Part shown: positions 51,360 through 61,569 of the stretch, piece by piece
Layout of the letters: each line of letters opens with the position of its first letter
Numbering within the stretch: the stretch's first letter is position 1
From: Nymphaea colorata
Taxonomy: Eukaryota; Streptophyta; Magnoliopsida; Nymphaeales; Nymphaeaceae
DNA length: 64,000 nucleotides
NCBI RefSeq assembly: GCF_008831285.2
Contig: NC_045139.1
Span: forward strand, 23,292,412 to 23,356,411
Direction of reading: 5' to 3'
Notes under the pieces: generated by a model
The model's input: only the letters and a program-made list of their open reading frames with translations
The model's database searches: none
Told to the model about the DNA's origin: nothing
Translations under genes and position numbers: made by a program

Positions 51360-52947
51360 CCAAAAGGGCGCCATCCTACCAAGCTAGTTTATTCTCCAAA
51401 TAATAGAAAATTTTAGATGATTAAATGACTACACTGGTAATTGAGGTCTTCTGGTGGATGATCACAAAATCATGATGAATATTAAGTTATTAACTAGCCA
51501 AGGGAACGGATCTGCACACAGGTTGCTCAAAATTAGTGCCAAGAAAGCAATAGGAGCCAAATCCCAGTATTCATTATGAATTTATGATTCATGCAGAACA
51601 CACCTTCAAGGCTCCTTAAAAAGATGTGCAAAATCGTTTATGAAATGAGTTTAACTTTAAACCTTCTAAAAACCTCTAAATGCCTAGGCTCCTTCTTATG
51701 TTTGTAACGACATAGGGTATAGTATGCATAAACTAGATTTCGGTTAACTAATCATCTTCTCGCTATGTTGCATAAAGGGACCTTTCGTTCCAGAGAATTA
51801 CAAATATGACCAAATGAACAGATAGCAGATGATCAGGTAGGGATCAAAGACATGGTAGCATTTGGATAATACTGCACATCAGTTGCACAGCTAAGCCTAG
51901 TCAAAAACATGATACGAATGCAACACAGCAACAAACTCCCTAAAACCAAAGCAAGCCTGAAAAGCCTAGGTAGTGGTGCAATTTATGTGGATTCCTGGTA
52001 TCAGCGGATGCTGGCAAGGCCTAGAAGAAAATCATCGACAGACAAACTCATCGACTAAGGAGGAAATAGAACTCCAATTCTTGTCGCTAAAGACCAACCG
52101 GGAACTTATAAAACATTTTTTACTGCGTGAAAGTTGAAAGCTGAAACTATACAAGCACCAGAAGATACTTTTTGGATAGAAGGCCCTTGAAATATAGACA
52201 TCTACCAAATGAAGCTTATGTCCTTCACCAATAGAGAATCCAAGCTTCATGGAAACTGCTGTTTCGCTACAAATATTATCAAACACAAAAATAAAGCGGG
52301 GTTAAAAGGAATTCTTACCAGACTGCAGCCATATCGCTTGTTGGTACTTGCTCATGGAGAGTCTCGTAGAATATCCTCAAAGGATCCCTCTGAAACACAT
52401 CATCCACCAGAACCGTCAAGGCGAACACACAAAAAAACTATATATGCCACGAAGAGCTCATCAAACAAAATCAGATTCCTCAGCAGAAGCTTGCCTCCTC
52501 GGGTGGGTCATGTTTCTGCCCGGGCAAGTCATAGACCTTCTTTGCCTTCTGCCTGTCCTTCCCATTCTCGCTCACCTTCTGCCGAGCAACTTCCTTCTTC
52601 TTCTTCGTCGCCACAGTTGTCGACTTCTTTTTCACCTTCAACCACAGGAACATTCTAATTAGATGGACCGAAAGAAAGACGGTCGATCCCCAAATCAGTA
52701 AGAAGACAAAGAACACAGAACCGCGAAAGAGTCGACGACCCAAAAAGAGATCTTAAAGCAAGAAAAATGAGAGAACCTTGCCATCATTCAGTGTTCCAGA
52801 CGTGGTCCTCTCTTCTTTCTTCACTTTAACAGTCTTGGAGAAAGCCTCCTTTTTCCCGCCATTGGCGACTACTTTCTTCTCCTGCACCTCAACCTTCTCT
52901 TTCTTTACTATTTTGGCCTGCTTCGGTTTAGTATCAGCGTCCGCCAT
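48827..52947 (-). CDS. Lysine-rich, probably nuclear protein of a conserved plant family; four exons, one GC-AG intron
   Basis: Exons in coding order: 52777-52947, 52495-52635, 52319-52389 and 48827-49100 (TAA). They total 657 bp, 218 aa, and all phases close. The N-terminal 57 residues and most of exon 2 are Lys/Glu-rich (KIVKKEKVEVQEKK; TKKKKEVARQK). A conserved core crosses exons 2-4: HDPPEE, then RDPLRIFYETLHEQVP, then SDMAAVW, then LMERGLLPEDVAKMVYEKK. The W codon is split TG+G at the 3.2-kb intron 3. The C-terminal 65 residues are Lys/Ser/Pro-rich, H1-like in composition, and end in a DSDDD acidic patch and VVKKARAC. I recognise the DPLRxFYxxLxxQxPxSxMAxxW-type core as shared by uncharacterised plant proteins, but know no function. 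Nuclear location is inferred from the basic composition. Intron 2 starts GAG/GCAAGC, a GC donor; the frame stops in TGA soon after it if unspliced. The start ATG at 52947 lies downstream of a CT-rich leader. Confidence 0.8.
51324..51358. repeat. (GA)17 microsatellite
   Basis: Uninterrupted GA run in intron 3 of the Lys-rich protein gene. Confidence 0.95.
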
Positions 52948-54250
52948 GGACGGTAATACCGACGAAGCAGCACCAATGGGGGTTTTCTACCTACGACACA
53001 CACACACACTCTCTCTCTCTCTCTCTCTCCCTCTCCCCTCTCTCTCTCTGCGTCGATAGAGGCAAGACGAAGCGAAATAGCACAGTACCCCCTCCCACTC
53101 CCCCGAGTGCATGCTCTTACAAGAAGAACAGAAAGGGAAGGTGAGGCTTCTAACCCGGGCTGCACATTTGCTCATTCGACTTTCACCTTTTTTGCCTGTG
53201 GTTTATAATATCTAAATTTTGTGAATTTTTGGGAAACAAATAAATCAACTCCAAAAGTTACATAAATAGCTTATATCTACAAAATAGTTCATAAAAATTA
53301 ACCTTGGGCACCCGATTGGATAGAGTACCCGATACTTGCTTATATCTACAAATAAAGCCTCTAGCAGTCACACAATGTGTGAATCTGCATACCAAACTAA
53401 ATGTAGCCCTTTGGACTTTGACATTTAGGGCTGCATCACGAGTCGAGCCAGCTTAACTCGAATTAGACTCATTTATAAATGAGTTGAGCTTGAGCTCACA
53501 TGTAAACTCAAAGTGTTGTAAACTCAAAGTGTTAAATGAGTTGAGTTTGAGTTGTAAGAATTAGATTCGTTTAAACTTGACTCGGCTCAACTACATAACG
53601 GATGCTAAATATAACGAGTATCGACTAAACGAGTTAATGAGTTAAAAAAATGGGACATGCTTAATATAAATGAGTTAAATGAGTAGTATTGTATTACATG
53701 GAGCTCGACTTGAGTTTTCTGAATAGAGTTGAGCTCGAGCTTGACTCTGGTGTATTGGCATTCAGCTTGAGTGGGGATACAAGGAAACAATAGTTACACA
53801 ACAAACATGGCAGAATATATTAATAAAACAAAGAAAGAAACTGTAACATGAGATTTGAAGAACCAGAGAAAGAGCAGCTGCTGGGAAAAATCCTATATGC
53901 TGTGCATGCCAATGTCTCCCTTATCATAGTAGCGGCTGGTTACTGAAAGCCTATCAAATCCAAATGTAGAAGTCATTGGGTTATTATTATTATTTGGCAT
54001 CACATTATTGATTTTCTCATGCAAATCAAAACCCATATGTTTAATTTCATGAGAAAATCAATAACTATTTAGTTTGAATAATAATGACATAGTTCTTTGA
54101 ACCAATAGAACCCATCTTGAACTTGTATGTCAAACCTAGCATCTAAGCCTGGGCATAAAAAATCAGGCTCAGGCCAGCCCGACACCTGAAGGCTCAGGCC
54201 AGACCGACACTGAAACCTGGGCCTGGGCGCAACACCAGAAACCCAGGCCC
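52948..54250. other. Intergenic region with leader microsatellite and two repeat remnants
   Basis: The 5' leader of the minus-strand Lys-rich protein gene contains a (CA)n(CT)n run at 52996-53050. Beyond it lie the second CTCGAG-type element (53445-53790) and a GGCCTGGGC-type remnant (54140-54250). I see no gene. Confidence 0.5.
53445..53790. mobile_element. CTCGAG-rich MITE-like element, second copy
   Basis: It contains ATCACGAGTCGAGCCAGC, CATTTATAAATGAGTTGAGC and repeated GAGTTGAGTTTGAG. Compared with 20735-21127 it runs in the opposite orientation, since the reverse complement of that element carries ATTCATTTATAAACAAG in the matching place. Boundaries are approximate. Confidence 0.45.
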
Positions 54251-54595
54251 AATGTAAGGTGGGGTGGGGGAACCAACAAAAAGTAGTTAAGTAAAAATGA
54301 CATTATTTTCACCTTCCCGAAAATAATTTCATGACTGCCTATCATTTTTCTCTATGTCACCATCCCCTATGCTTATACATAACCACAGCCATTTCAATAT
54401 CAATCCAAATTACTAATTTAATTCGTCCCTTTCCATGCACTTAAAGTGCAAACAAAGCTTCATTCACTTTTTCAACTCATGGCTTTTATTGGGAAGATCA
54501 TGATTTCTCCAACAAGAATCAATTTCCAAACTTCAGATCTACTTGATCAGGGCATCTTGAAACTTTCCAGTCCTTCCAACAACGACATTCCTGAT
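54251..54595 (+). repeat. Dispersed repeat, left copy (intact across the Copia insertion point)
   Basis: It starts AATGTAAGGTGGGG and runs through ATTATTTTCACCTTCC, TCATGACTGC, a long block containing TTCATTCACTTTTTCAACTC, and ATCTTGAAACTTTCC to CCTTCCAACAACGA. The same order appears at 58437-58724. This copy carries about 70 extra bases near 54350-54430. In this copy CCAACAACGA continues into unique sequence, whereas in the right copy it meets the Copia start. Confidence 0.85.
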
Positions 54596-54657
54596 TATTT
54601 CAGAATCTCCAAAGTGCAATCGAGTAATATTAGCAATCTCAGCACTTTCTTTTCTTT

Positions 54658-54682
54658 AAATATATATATATATATATATATG
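54658..54682. repeat. (TA)n microsatellite
   Basis: Short TA run downstream of the left copy of the dispersed repeat. Confidence 0.85.
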
Positions 54683-54785
54683 TATATTTTTGTCTCGTCG
54701 ACTAAAAAACATCTAGCTTCTAGCTTCTTAATAGTTTCATAACTAATTGGTAAATTTTAATGGCCACAAATACTAGTTTTTCATG

Positions 54786-56303
54786 CTAATAGTATTTGAA
54801 TTGAATGCTCTTCATTGAGTTGCACAAACCAACCCATCTAGTATCACCAGACCGTTGTAGTGATCCAATTTGATTAAGTCCTCTTCCTGTCTGAAGTTCA
54901 TCTGTAGCAATTCTAAATGCAATTTCGTTTGCTTGAGCTTCGTGCAATTCATCATTGCGTTTACTGCTTGCACTAACAACATTAATTATATATGTCAACT
55001 GTTCAAAAAAACTATGAACATCAACAACTTCTCTTGAAGCTGCAACAAGTGCAAGTTGTAATCTATGAGCAAAACAATGAACATAATATGCACAAGGACA
55101 TTCATTCAAAATTAATGCTTGCAATCCATTCCATTCACCTCGCATATTACTGGCACCATCATATCCTTGACCTCGTATATCTTGAATACTGAGATTATGT
55201 TGAGACAACAAAGTGAAAACTGCATTCTTCAATGTAATTGCTGTAGTATCCCTCACATGCACAACATCTAAAAATCGCTCTTGAACTTGACCTTGCTTAT
55301 TAACAAATCTAAGAACAACACCCATTTGCTCTCTCTTGGACTCATCTCGAGCTTAATCAATAATAATACAATATTTAGCATCACCAATTTCTTCTATAAT
55401 TTTAGCTCTCACTTTACTTGCAAAAACATGCAAAATTTCTTTCTGAACTGTTGGTGATGTATATTTAGCATTTTTGGGGGCATTATCCAAAACAACTTGT
55501 GCAACTTTGTCATTATAATTAGCTAAAATTTTAATGAACTCAATAAAGTTACCTTGATTTAATGAACTTGAACTTTCATCATGGCCTCTAAAAGCACAAG
55601 CTTGGAACGCCAACCAACGAACTGTGTCCACAGATGCCTTCAATCTCAAACGATTGTTGTAAACAAGCTCTGAACTTTGCTTTTCAATCATTTTATCTAT
55701 GTGTACGCTTTGACGACTTAAGTCATTAAATGCTCGCACATTCATATTATGAGGCGAATTTTGACTTGTCCCTTCATGACTACGAAAAGCACATGTTTTC
55801 TCACTACCACCCACCCTCTTCCAAGCTCTGAATCCTTCAGTAATAAATGGACTGTCATTTGAATGTGGAGTACTGAAAAGATAACACGGTAAACAATATG
55901 CACTATCTGTCTTTGGAGAATATTCTAACCATGGAAATCTTTGAAACCAAGAACTTTGAAATTTACGAGGATGACTTGAAGAACCTGACACTGGATATCT
56001 ATGAAGCTTATGCTGATATGACCCATAATTGATATATGCTCGCCTAACTTCATCTCTCTTATTTATTGGTATCTCCCATATAGGACGTCGCAACCCTGGA
56101 TCACGCACGATGCTTTCTAGAGTTTCAATTTTTGAATACTTAAAAGGTGGATAATCTGAGTCAAAAAGAACCACATCAAGAGCTTTTGGACTAGAACAAC
56201 CAGCATTTTCGTCTTCTCCCTCCTGGTTTTCTCCCTCTTGGTTTTCTCTCACTTGATCAATAACTTGTTTCTTTTTGAAATAATGTTGTATACTTTTCTT
56301 CAT
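54786..56303 (-). pseudogene. hAT-superfamily transposase (TTF-type zinc finger / DUF4371), stop-broken and C-terminally truncated
   Basis: One reading frame spans 54786-56303 with a single in-frame TAA at 55353-55355, lying after IIID and before ARDESKREQ. The N-terminal part (MKKSIQHYFKKK) and a TTF-type zinc finger region (SSWFQRFPWLEYSPKTDSAY, then CLPCYLF, and later His residues) are followed by the DUF4371-like catalytic core (HVRDTTAITLKNAVF, GYDGASNMRG, CFAHRLQLAL, GDTRWVG). The first part of the RNase-H-like fold with its Asp residues is present. The frame ends just after GDTRW, so the last catalytic Glu and the C-terminal hAT dimerisation domain are missing. The protein would have moved the parent element by cut and paste. 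As it stands it cannot be functional. Confidence 0.85.
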
Positions 56304-57807
56304 TTTCTCAATAAGCTAACACAAAAAATCTGAAATTTAAAATAGACAGTAAGATTTATACACAACGAAGAAAGTACTCAAATTTTAACTTGTGAAAAGC
56401 AGGAATTTAAAATCAACCACCTTATAAACAATAGATAAAGAAAATTTACCTGTTGAACCTCTTGCACTATGTAGAACAATGAAGAGTTGTTTTCTCTCCT
56501 CGCTAACTTGCTTTTCGAATTACCACAAGTGGAGTAAAGTCTGAAAAATAAAACAAAGAATGATTTTAGGCCTTTATGAAGCTACTTTTATAAATTCCTA
56601 CAGATGCCAATCAACAAGTTCTTTCGCTGCTACTCTCCTATTTCAAATAGTGATGACAATTGCTTGCCTATGATTTTTTTAGTGACAGAATACATAGTTT
56701 ATAACAATTTTTAGAAACACAAACTAAAAAGAAAAAAAAATCATGTTCAACTAGAGAGGCAGCCTGCTGATTTGTCTTCCTCCTGAAATTTCAAGCAACT
56801 TTTCTTCCTCCTCAATTCACAGAAGTGGAAAATGCAACGTTTCTTTTTCCTTTGACTTAAAACAAATTGCTGCAAGTCCCCTTTATAAGGAAGTTCCAAT
56901 GTTAATTTTATCTATTTATGTGATTGTATGGGGTATTCCCAAATCCCACTTAAAGTAAAAAGAATGTCGTGGGTACTGGGTACTGAAAACAAGACTGCAA
57001 AGTAAAAAACATGTGAGAATGGCAGCCATCAATGAAGCATTGAAGCCCATAAACAGTTCGTGGATGTAGAGAAAAATCTGCCAAGCCACGTTAAGATTGT
57101 GTTCCCAAAACGTCAAAATCCTAGAAATTAAGACTAGGAAAAATAAATCACGGCAGGAAAAGTCATGGAAAAGGATGAAACTGTGAACGATTAAGATTCA
57201 AGGTTAAAAAATAAATAATGTGCATAATAGAAATTAGAAACCCACGGTCCACCATAGACAAAAGAAAAATGACAAACAAGGTTAACAAAAAAGGAACACA
57301 AAAACTAAAGTATGAAAAAAACGGCCCCACCATATTTCACTAAGCAACAAAAATGAACAGAGAAGAAAGTCAGGAAATGGCCCCACCTGTTCTTGAAGCC
57401 AGCAGGCAGCAGCGACCAGCGTGCTCGTGCAGCCGTGCTCAGCGCCTCTTGTCTCTTCCTTTTCACGCTGCAGACCTTCTTCAGTGCGGTAGTCGATGCT
57501 CCCTTTTTCTCTCACTCGTTTTACTTTTCTTTATCACTCGCAGACCCTCTTCTTCTCTCTTTATCTCTCATTTTCTCTCCCTCGTGCAGTCGTGCGTTTT
57601 TTCTTTTTTGAAAACCTAGGGCAAACAAAAGTGGGGCGGGCCATGGAGTTGGAGTTGGATCCGGGTAGGGGTGGGGCCAATTTGAACCCGGATCTGAATA
57701 CTACATAGAATTAATAAAATTTTTAAATTTTTATAATTAAATTTTTTTTTTCCTCCGCCTGGGGTAGGGCCATGGCCCAGGCGGGCCCCCCCCTCCCTCC
57801 GCCACTG
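54786..57807 (-). mobile_element. hAT element, 3'-truncated
   Basis: The 5' end is recognisable on the minus strand at 57807: CAGTGGCGGAGGGAGGGGG, then GGGCCATGGCCC, a typical plant hAT terminus. A leader of about 1.5 kb, CT/GA-rich near 57.4-57.6 kb, precedes the transposase start at 56303; an acceptor-like TTTTTTGTGTTAG just before the ATG suggests a leader intron. No matching 3' terminus exists between 54.6 and 54.8 kb, so the element lost its 3' half. The octamer just outside the 5' end is TCGACATC; no partner was found. Confidence 0.7.
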
Positions 57808-58436
57808 TCGACATCTCTGCTTCGGCAAGGTGATCAACAACTCCAATGCCCAGTTTTTTCCTAGCTCGGTCCCAACATCTTCTTTCCTTGTAGAAGCAGC
57901 AGACCACCGCCACCCACGTCTTCACCTCCTCCTCTGCTTCAATTACCACCATCACCGGGCTATCGACAGGTCACCACTTTTTGCGGTTGTACTCCAATCC
58001 TTCTCTCAAGTTTCAACCATGGCCTCGACTCCAGAATGCCCTCTCCTTCATCCCATCACCAAGTGCCACCAAATCTTTTGCCTTCATCAACGAAATGGAA
58101 ATCATCACTTCGCCGGAACTGTTCCACTCTCGCACCCCAAATTCCGCCATTACAGTTGGTAATGGCCTGCCGTTCCCAATATAAGATCATGATGTCCTTC
58201 AAACTGTTGCACCGTTGGATGTTGTTGGGAGTTCAGTCTCACCGATGATGTTGGGAGTTCAGTCCCACCGATGGAGGATTCCGGCTGGTCTGATGATTCC
58301 AGACATCTTTGGCGCTGCTCTTGGAGAGTCACGGAAATATCTCCATTCGTCACTCGTAGACTGCATTGCTCCACTTGACCTCTCTCTTTCCATTTTTTTT
58401 TGTCCTTGTCCATTCTTTTTTGTCTTTATCTTTAAC
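57808..58436. other. GC-rich stretch between the hAT element and the right repeat copy
   Basis: Open frames on both strands (for example 57830-58162) have no recognisable domain and no splice context. A 30-bp tandem duplication (GATGTTGGGAGTTCAGTC) lies at 58217-58274. It could be a fragment of a former gene; I cannot support a CDS. Confidence 0.45.
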
Positions 58437-58724
58437 AATGTAAGGTGGGGTTGGCAAGACCCAACAAAAAGTAGTTACATAAAAACAACATTATTTTCAC
58501 CTTCCTGAAAATTATTTCATGACTGCTTATCATTCTTCTCTATGTCACCTCCCCTTTCCATGCACTTAATAAGACAGTCAAAGTGCAAACAAAGCTTCAT
58601 TCACTTTTTCAACTCATGGCTTTTATTGGGAAGATCATGATTTCTCCAACAAGAATCAATTTCCAAACTTCAGATCTACTTGATCAGGGCATCTTGAAAC
58701 TTTCCCGGTCCTTCCAACAACGAT
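58437..58724 (+). repeat. Dispersed repeat, right copy (interrupted by Copia)
   Basis: Homologous to 54251-54595 up to CCTTCCAACAACGA, after which the Copia sequence starts. The two copies are about 3.9 kb apart in the same orientation and flank the hAT remnant. Confidence 0.85.
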
Positions 58725-58901
58725 ATGTTGGGATTTCCCCATCTGGATAGTCCTACGTCGATACAGGTCCATATCCGTTTCGGACCCTTAAGTATAAATA
58801 CTTGTGTCTTGTGATGGTGTGAGACACATTCAGTTTTTACCGTCTGGGTAATCGGTCCCCTTAGCCATACGTGAATTGCATGTCCTCATCACGGGGCTGC
58901 T

Positions 58902-59063
58902 ATGGCTGAGGAGAGAAACCCATTGCCGCCGCCGTCGCCGCTACCTCCGCTGGGGAACGACTCTATGGGGACTGTAGCCGTTCTTCCTACAGCCGCCGAC
59001 ATTCAGTCGGCGGTCGCCTCTACAGGTTCTACTTCCGCCCTATTTGAAACACATGAATCATGA
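58902..59063 (+). CDS. Short upstream ORF in the Copia leader; possible first exon of gag
   Basis: A 53-codon frame opens with ATG at 58902 about 100 bp after the TATA box. It encodes MAEERNPLPPPSPLPPLGND and then a Ser/Thr/Ala-rich stretch. At 59025/59026 it contains ACAG/GTTCTA. Splicing there to the strong acceptor TTGTCTGCAG/TG at 60745/60746 would keep frame with the gag domain, which otherwise lacks a suitable ATG. The donor matches consensus poorly after +2. The splice is inference; the ORF alone is what the sequence shows. Confidence 0.4.
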   Translation: MAEERNPLPPPSPLPPLGNDSMGTVAVLPTAADIQSAVASTGSTSALFETHES

Positions 59064-59473
59064 ACGCTTTTTTCGAATTTCTGCATTTTCGTTTGTGCGC
59101 TATCTAGATTTCTAGCAAAGCTCCAACAATGGGTTATGGGCCCACACTACGCACCGCTGCGCGTTTCCCTTTGCATTCTGTTTTCACGCAAAGAGAATAG
59201 GGCAGAAATGTGGAAAGAGGGCGACGGCCTCCATCGCGTGGGTGATGGAAGCCGTCGGCTTCCATTGCAGCCGCAGGGACACGAACAGGGATAGGGACAG
59301 TCGGTTGTGGGCAAGCGTTTGTCGTCGGACGGCCTCCAGCCCATCCTGGTTCGACCCCCTCCCCGACGGCTCCCTTGCGTCTGGGTAGCCACGAAAAACA
59401 GAAAAGGGGGAACGGGAATGAGGATCGCCCAACGCCTCCCCCTTCGTTTTCTGTTTACAACATCAAAGAAGGA

Positions 59474-59488
59474 GGGGGGGGGGGGGGG
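59474..59488 (+). repeat. G15 homopolymer
   Basis: Fifteen consecutive G residues after GGA in the GC-rich part of the Copia leader. It could form a G-quadruplex and is a likely spot for sequencing length errors. Confidence 0.9.
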
Positions 59489-59808
59489 CGTTCTTGTCCA
59501 CCTGCCACTGGGAGTGGCCGGCGGTGTCGCCGGAAACCTCCCACGGCCGGTGGGAGGGCCGGCTGTGGCGCCCCCATCGCCTCTGCCGTCAGGCTAGGGC
59601 AGCGGCGGTGGGAGGCATTTCGGCCTTCCCCGAAACCGCTCGCGCAGTTGAGCGGGTGGGTCGGACCTGGGTCGGGTCAGTATGACCCGACTCGGATACA
59701 TAAAGATTATAAAAAAAAAAATTCGTTTTCCGCTCGACTTCCGCCTGCGTTTTGAGTTTCTGGATCGGGTCGGGTCCTGTATCCGTTCGGTCTTTTTTTA
59801 TAATAAGA

Positions 59809-60040
59809 ACCGATACGGTCCGTTTCAAGACCGGTTCGAACATTTTGGGACCGATTCAGATCTTTTCTGGACCGGTTCAGTTGATTTTTAGGCCGGTTCA
59901 TTCAGTTTCAAAACCGATTCAGGCTTTTTCAAACCGATTCAGAGTTGTTTGAGACCGGTTCTTTCCCTTTTCGGACCGGGTCATCTAGTTTTCCACCGGT
60001 TCGGTCCATTTAGGACTGATACATGACCGGTTCTAAGCTA
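59809..60040 (+). repeat. Tandem array with about 21-bp period in the Copia leader
   Basis: At least ten consecutive units of the form RACCGRTTCNGNNTTTTNRG are spaced 20-22 bp apart, for example ACCGATTCAGATCTTTTCTGG, ACCGGTTCAGTTGATTTTTA and ACCGATTCAGGCTTTTTCAA. More degenerate units continue to about 60130. The ACCGRTTC core is kept while the T-rich spacer varies. Confidence 0.85.
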
Positions 60041-60745
60041 GAGGAAGCTAGTATATGTGTTTTTATGCCCATTTAAGGTGTTTAATGGATTGGTTCGATC
60101 ATTTTAGATCGATACGGGACCAATTCATTATGTTTTATGGAGCTTTAATGAATAATTTAGATAGCATTGAGTTGATTATGTAGAAATGATTCATGTGATT
60201 CATGTATTTCATTTTTAAATGTGTTATTGTGACATATTATGTTTTTGTATCATGTTTTGTTTAGGATTATGCTAAAGTTAAATTTTATTGCATGATCATA
60301 AAGTTGTACGATAACGCTAATGTAAAGAGCATATGATTAGTTAAATCATGTCATACCTCACTAAAGTGACTACGCATGATTTAAAGGCACATTAGTGTTT
60401 CGTGTTGTACTTATTCTCATTTGAAGTAGCATAATTACCCAAAGGTAGCGTGTTATGTTCAGGAGAATAAGTAGAGTAAAATAGGAAAATAGATACTTAC
60501 ATAGTTCTGTCATTTTACACCCAAAGGTGTTATGCTTAACTATAGTTTGGATTTACATTTCTTAGTTTTACTAGATAAAGTTAAGACGGAATACATGTGC
60601 GTATTAGGTATATTACCAAAGTAGTATCCTAATGACCCCTGGTATTTGTCTTGGAAATAGTAGACATGAAGAGCCTTTATTTGATTTACTGTTCCATATA
60701 GTATATAATGCATGTCAACTTATAGATGTCTTTTGTTGTCTGCAG

Positions 60746-61551
60746 TGCCTGGTTCTATTTATTTTAATGGCTCAAATTCTATCCCTTTACTTGATGATTC
60801 GAATTATGCTGAATGGAAAGAAAACGTTGTGTTTACATTGGGGTATATGGATCTGGACATGACTTTGAGGCGACCTGAGCCACCACCTCTTACACCAGAA
60901 AGTACACATAATGAAATAGTGTATTTTGACAAGTGAGAGCGTTCTAACCGATTAAGCTTGTTGCTTTTGCAATCAAGGGTCGCTAAGAACATACGTGGTG
61001 CTATCCCACCTTGTAGATCGGTGAGAGAGTTCTTGGATGCAGTTGAAGCTCAGTTTGTCAGTTCTCATAAAACCAGAGCCAGTACCCTAATGTCAAAGTT
61101 AATATCTATGAAATATCAAGGAGGGGGTAACATTCGCCAGCATATGTTAGAAATGAGGAACATTGCTTCTTAATTGAATGACATGAAGTTGACTATTTCT
61201 GAATCATTCTTGGTATTCTTTACTTTGATCTCTTTACCAGCTGAATACACTCTTTTTAAGATCAGTTACAACACACATAATACTAAATGGACATTCAATG
61301 AATTGATGTCTAAGTGTGTTGAAGAGGAGGAAAGAATGAAGGGTGAGAAGTTACAAAGTGCACATATGGTTTCTTACTCTGGGGCTGGTAAAGTTGGCAT
61401 AAAGAAAAGTTCAATGAAAAGGAGTGCCAAGAAGAAGTCAACAAGACAAACTGCTTTTCAAACTGCGCAGACTAACTTAGCCCCTATAAAGTGTTTCTTT
61501 TGCAAGAAAAAATGGCATAAGAAGTCAGACTGCATCAAGTACAAGAATTAG
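60746..61551 (+). pseudogene. Copia gag, broken by three in-frame stops
   Basis: The frame runs from 60746 as a UBN2-type gag (LLDDSNYAEWKENVVFTLGY near the start; FLDAVEAQFVSSHKT; STLMSKLISMKYQGGGNIR). It ends in a zinc-knuckle-like CFFCKKKWHKKSDC, in which Trp stands at the usual Gly position. Stops interrupt it at 60934-60936 (TGA), 61171-61173 (TAA) and 61549-61551 (TAG). The TGA and TAG sit where Copia gags usually have Trp, consistent with G-to-A decay; that last point is inference. No intact start codon precedes the domain in the same uninterrupted frame. Confidence 0.8.
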
Positions 61552-61569
61552 TTAGAGAAGAAAGGTAAC

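Noticed and set aside
57830..58508. Overlapping frames on both strands between the hAT element and the right repeat copy
   Set aside because: GC-rich text with mutually overlapping frames; none shows a known domain or exon borders.
59147..59755. Arg/Gly/Pro-rich frames in the Copia leader
   Set aside because: Composition effect of GC-rich sequence and the G15 run; no gag or other retroelement domain.
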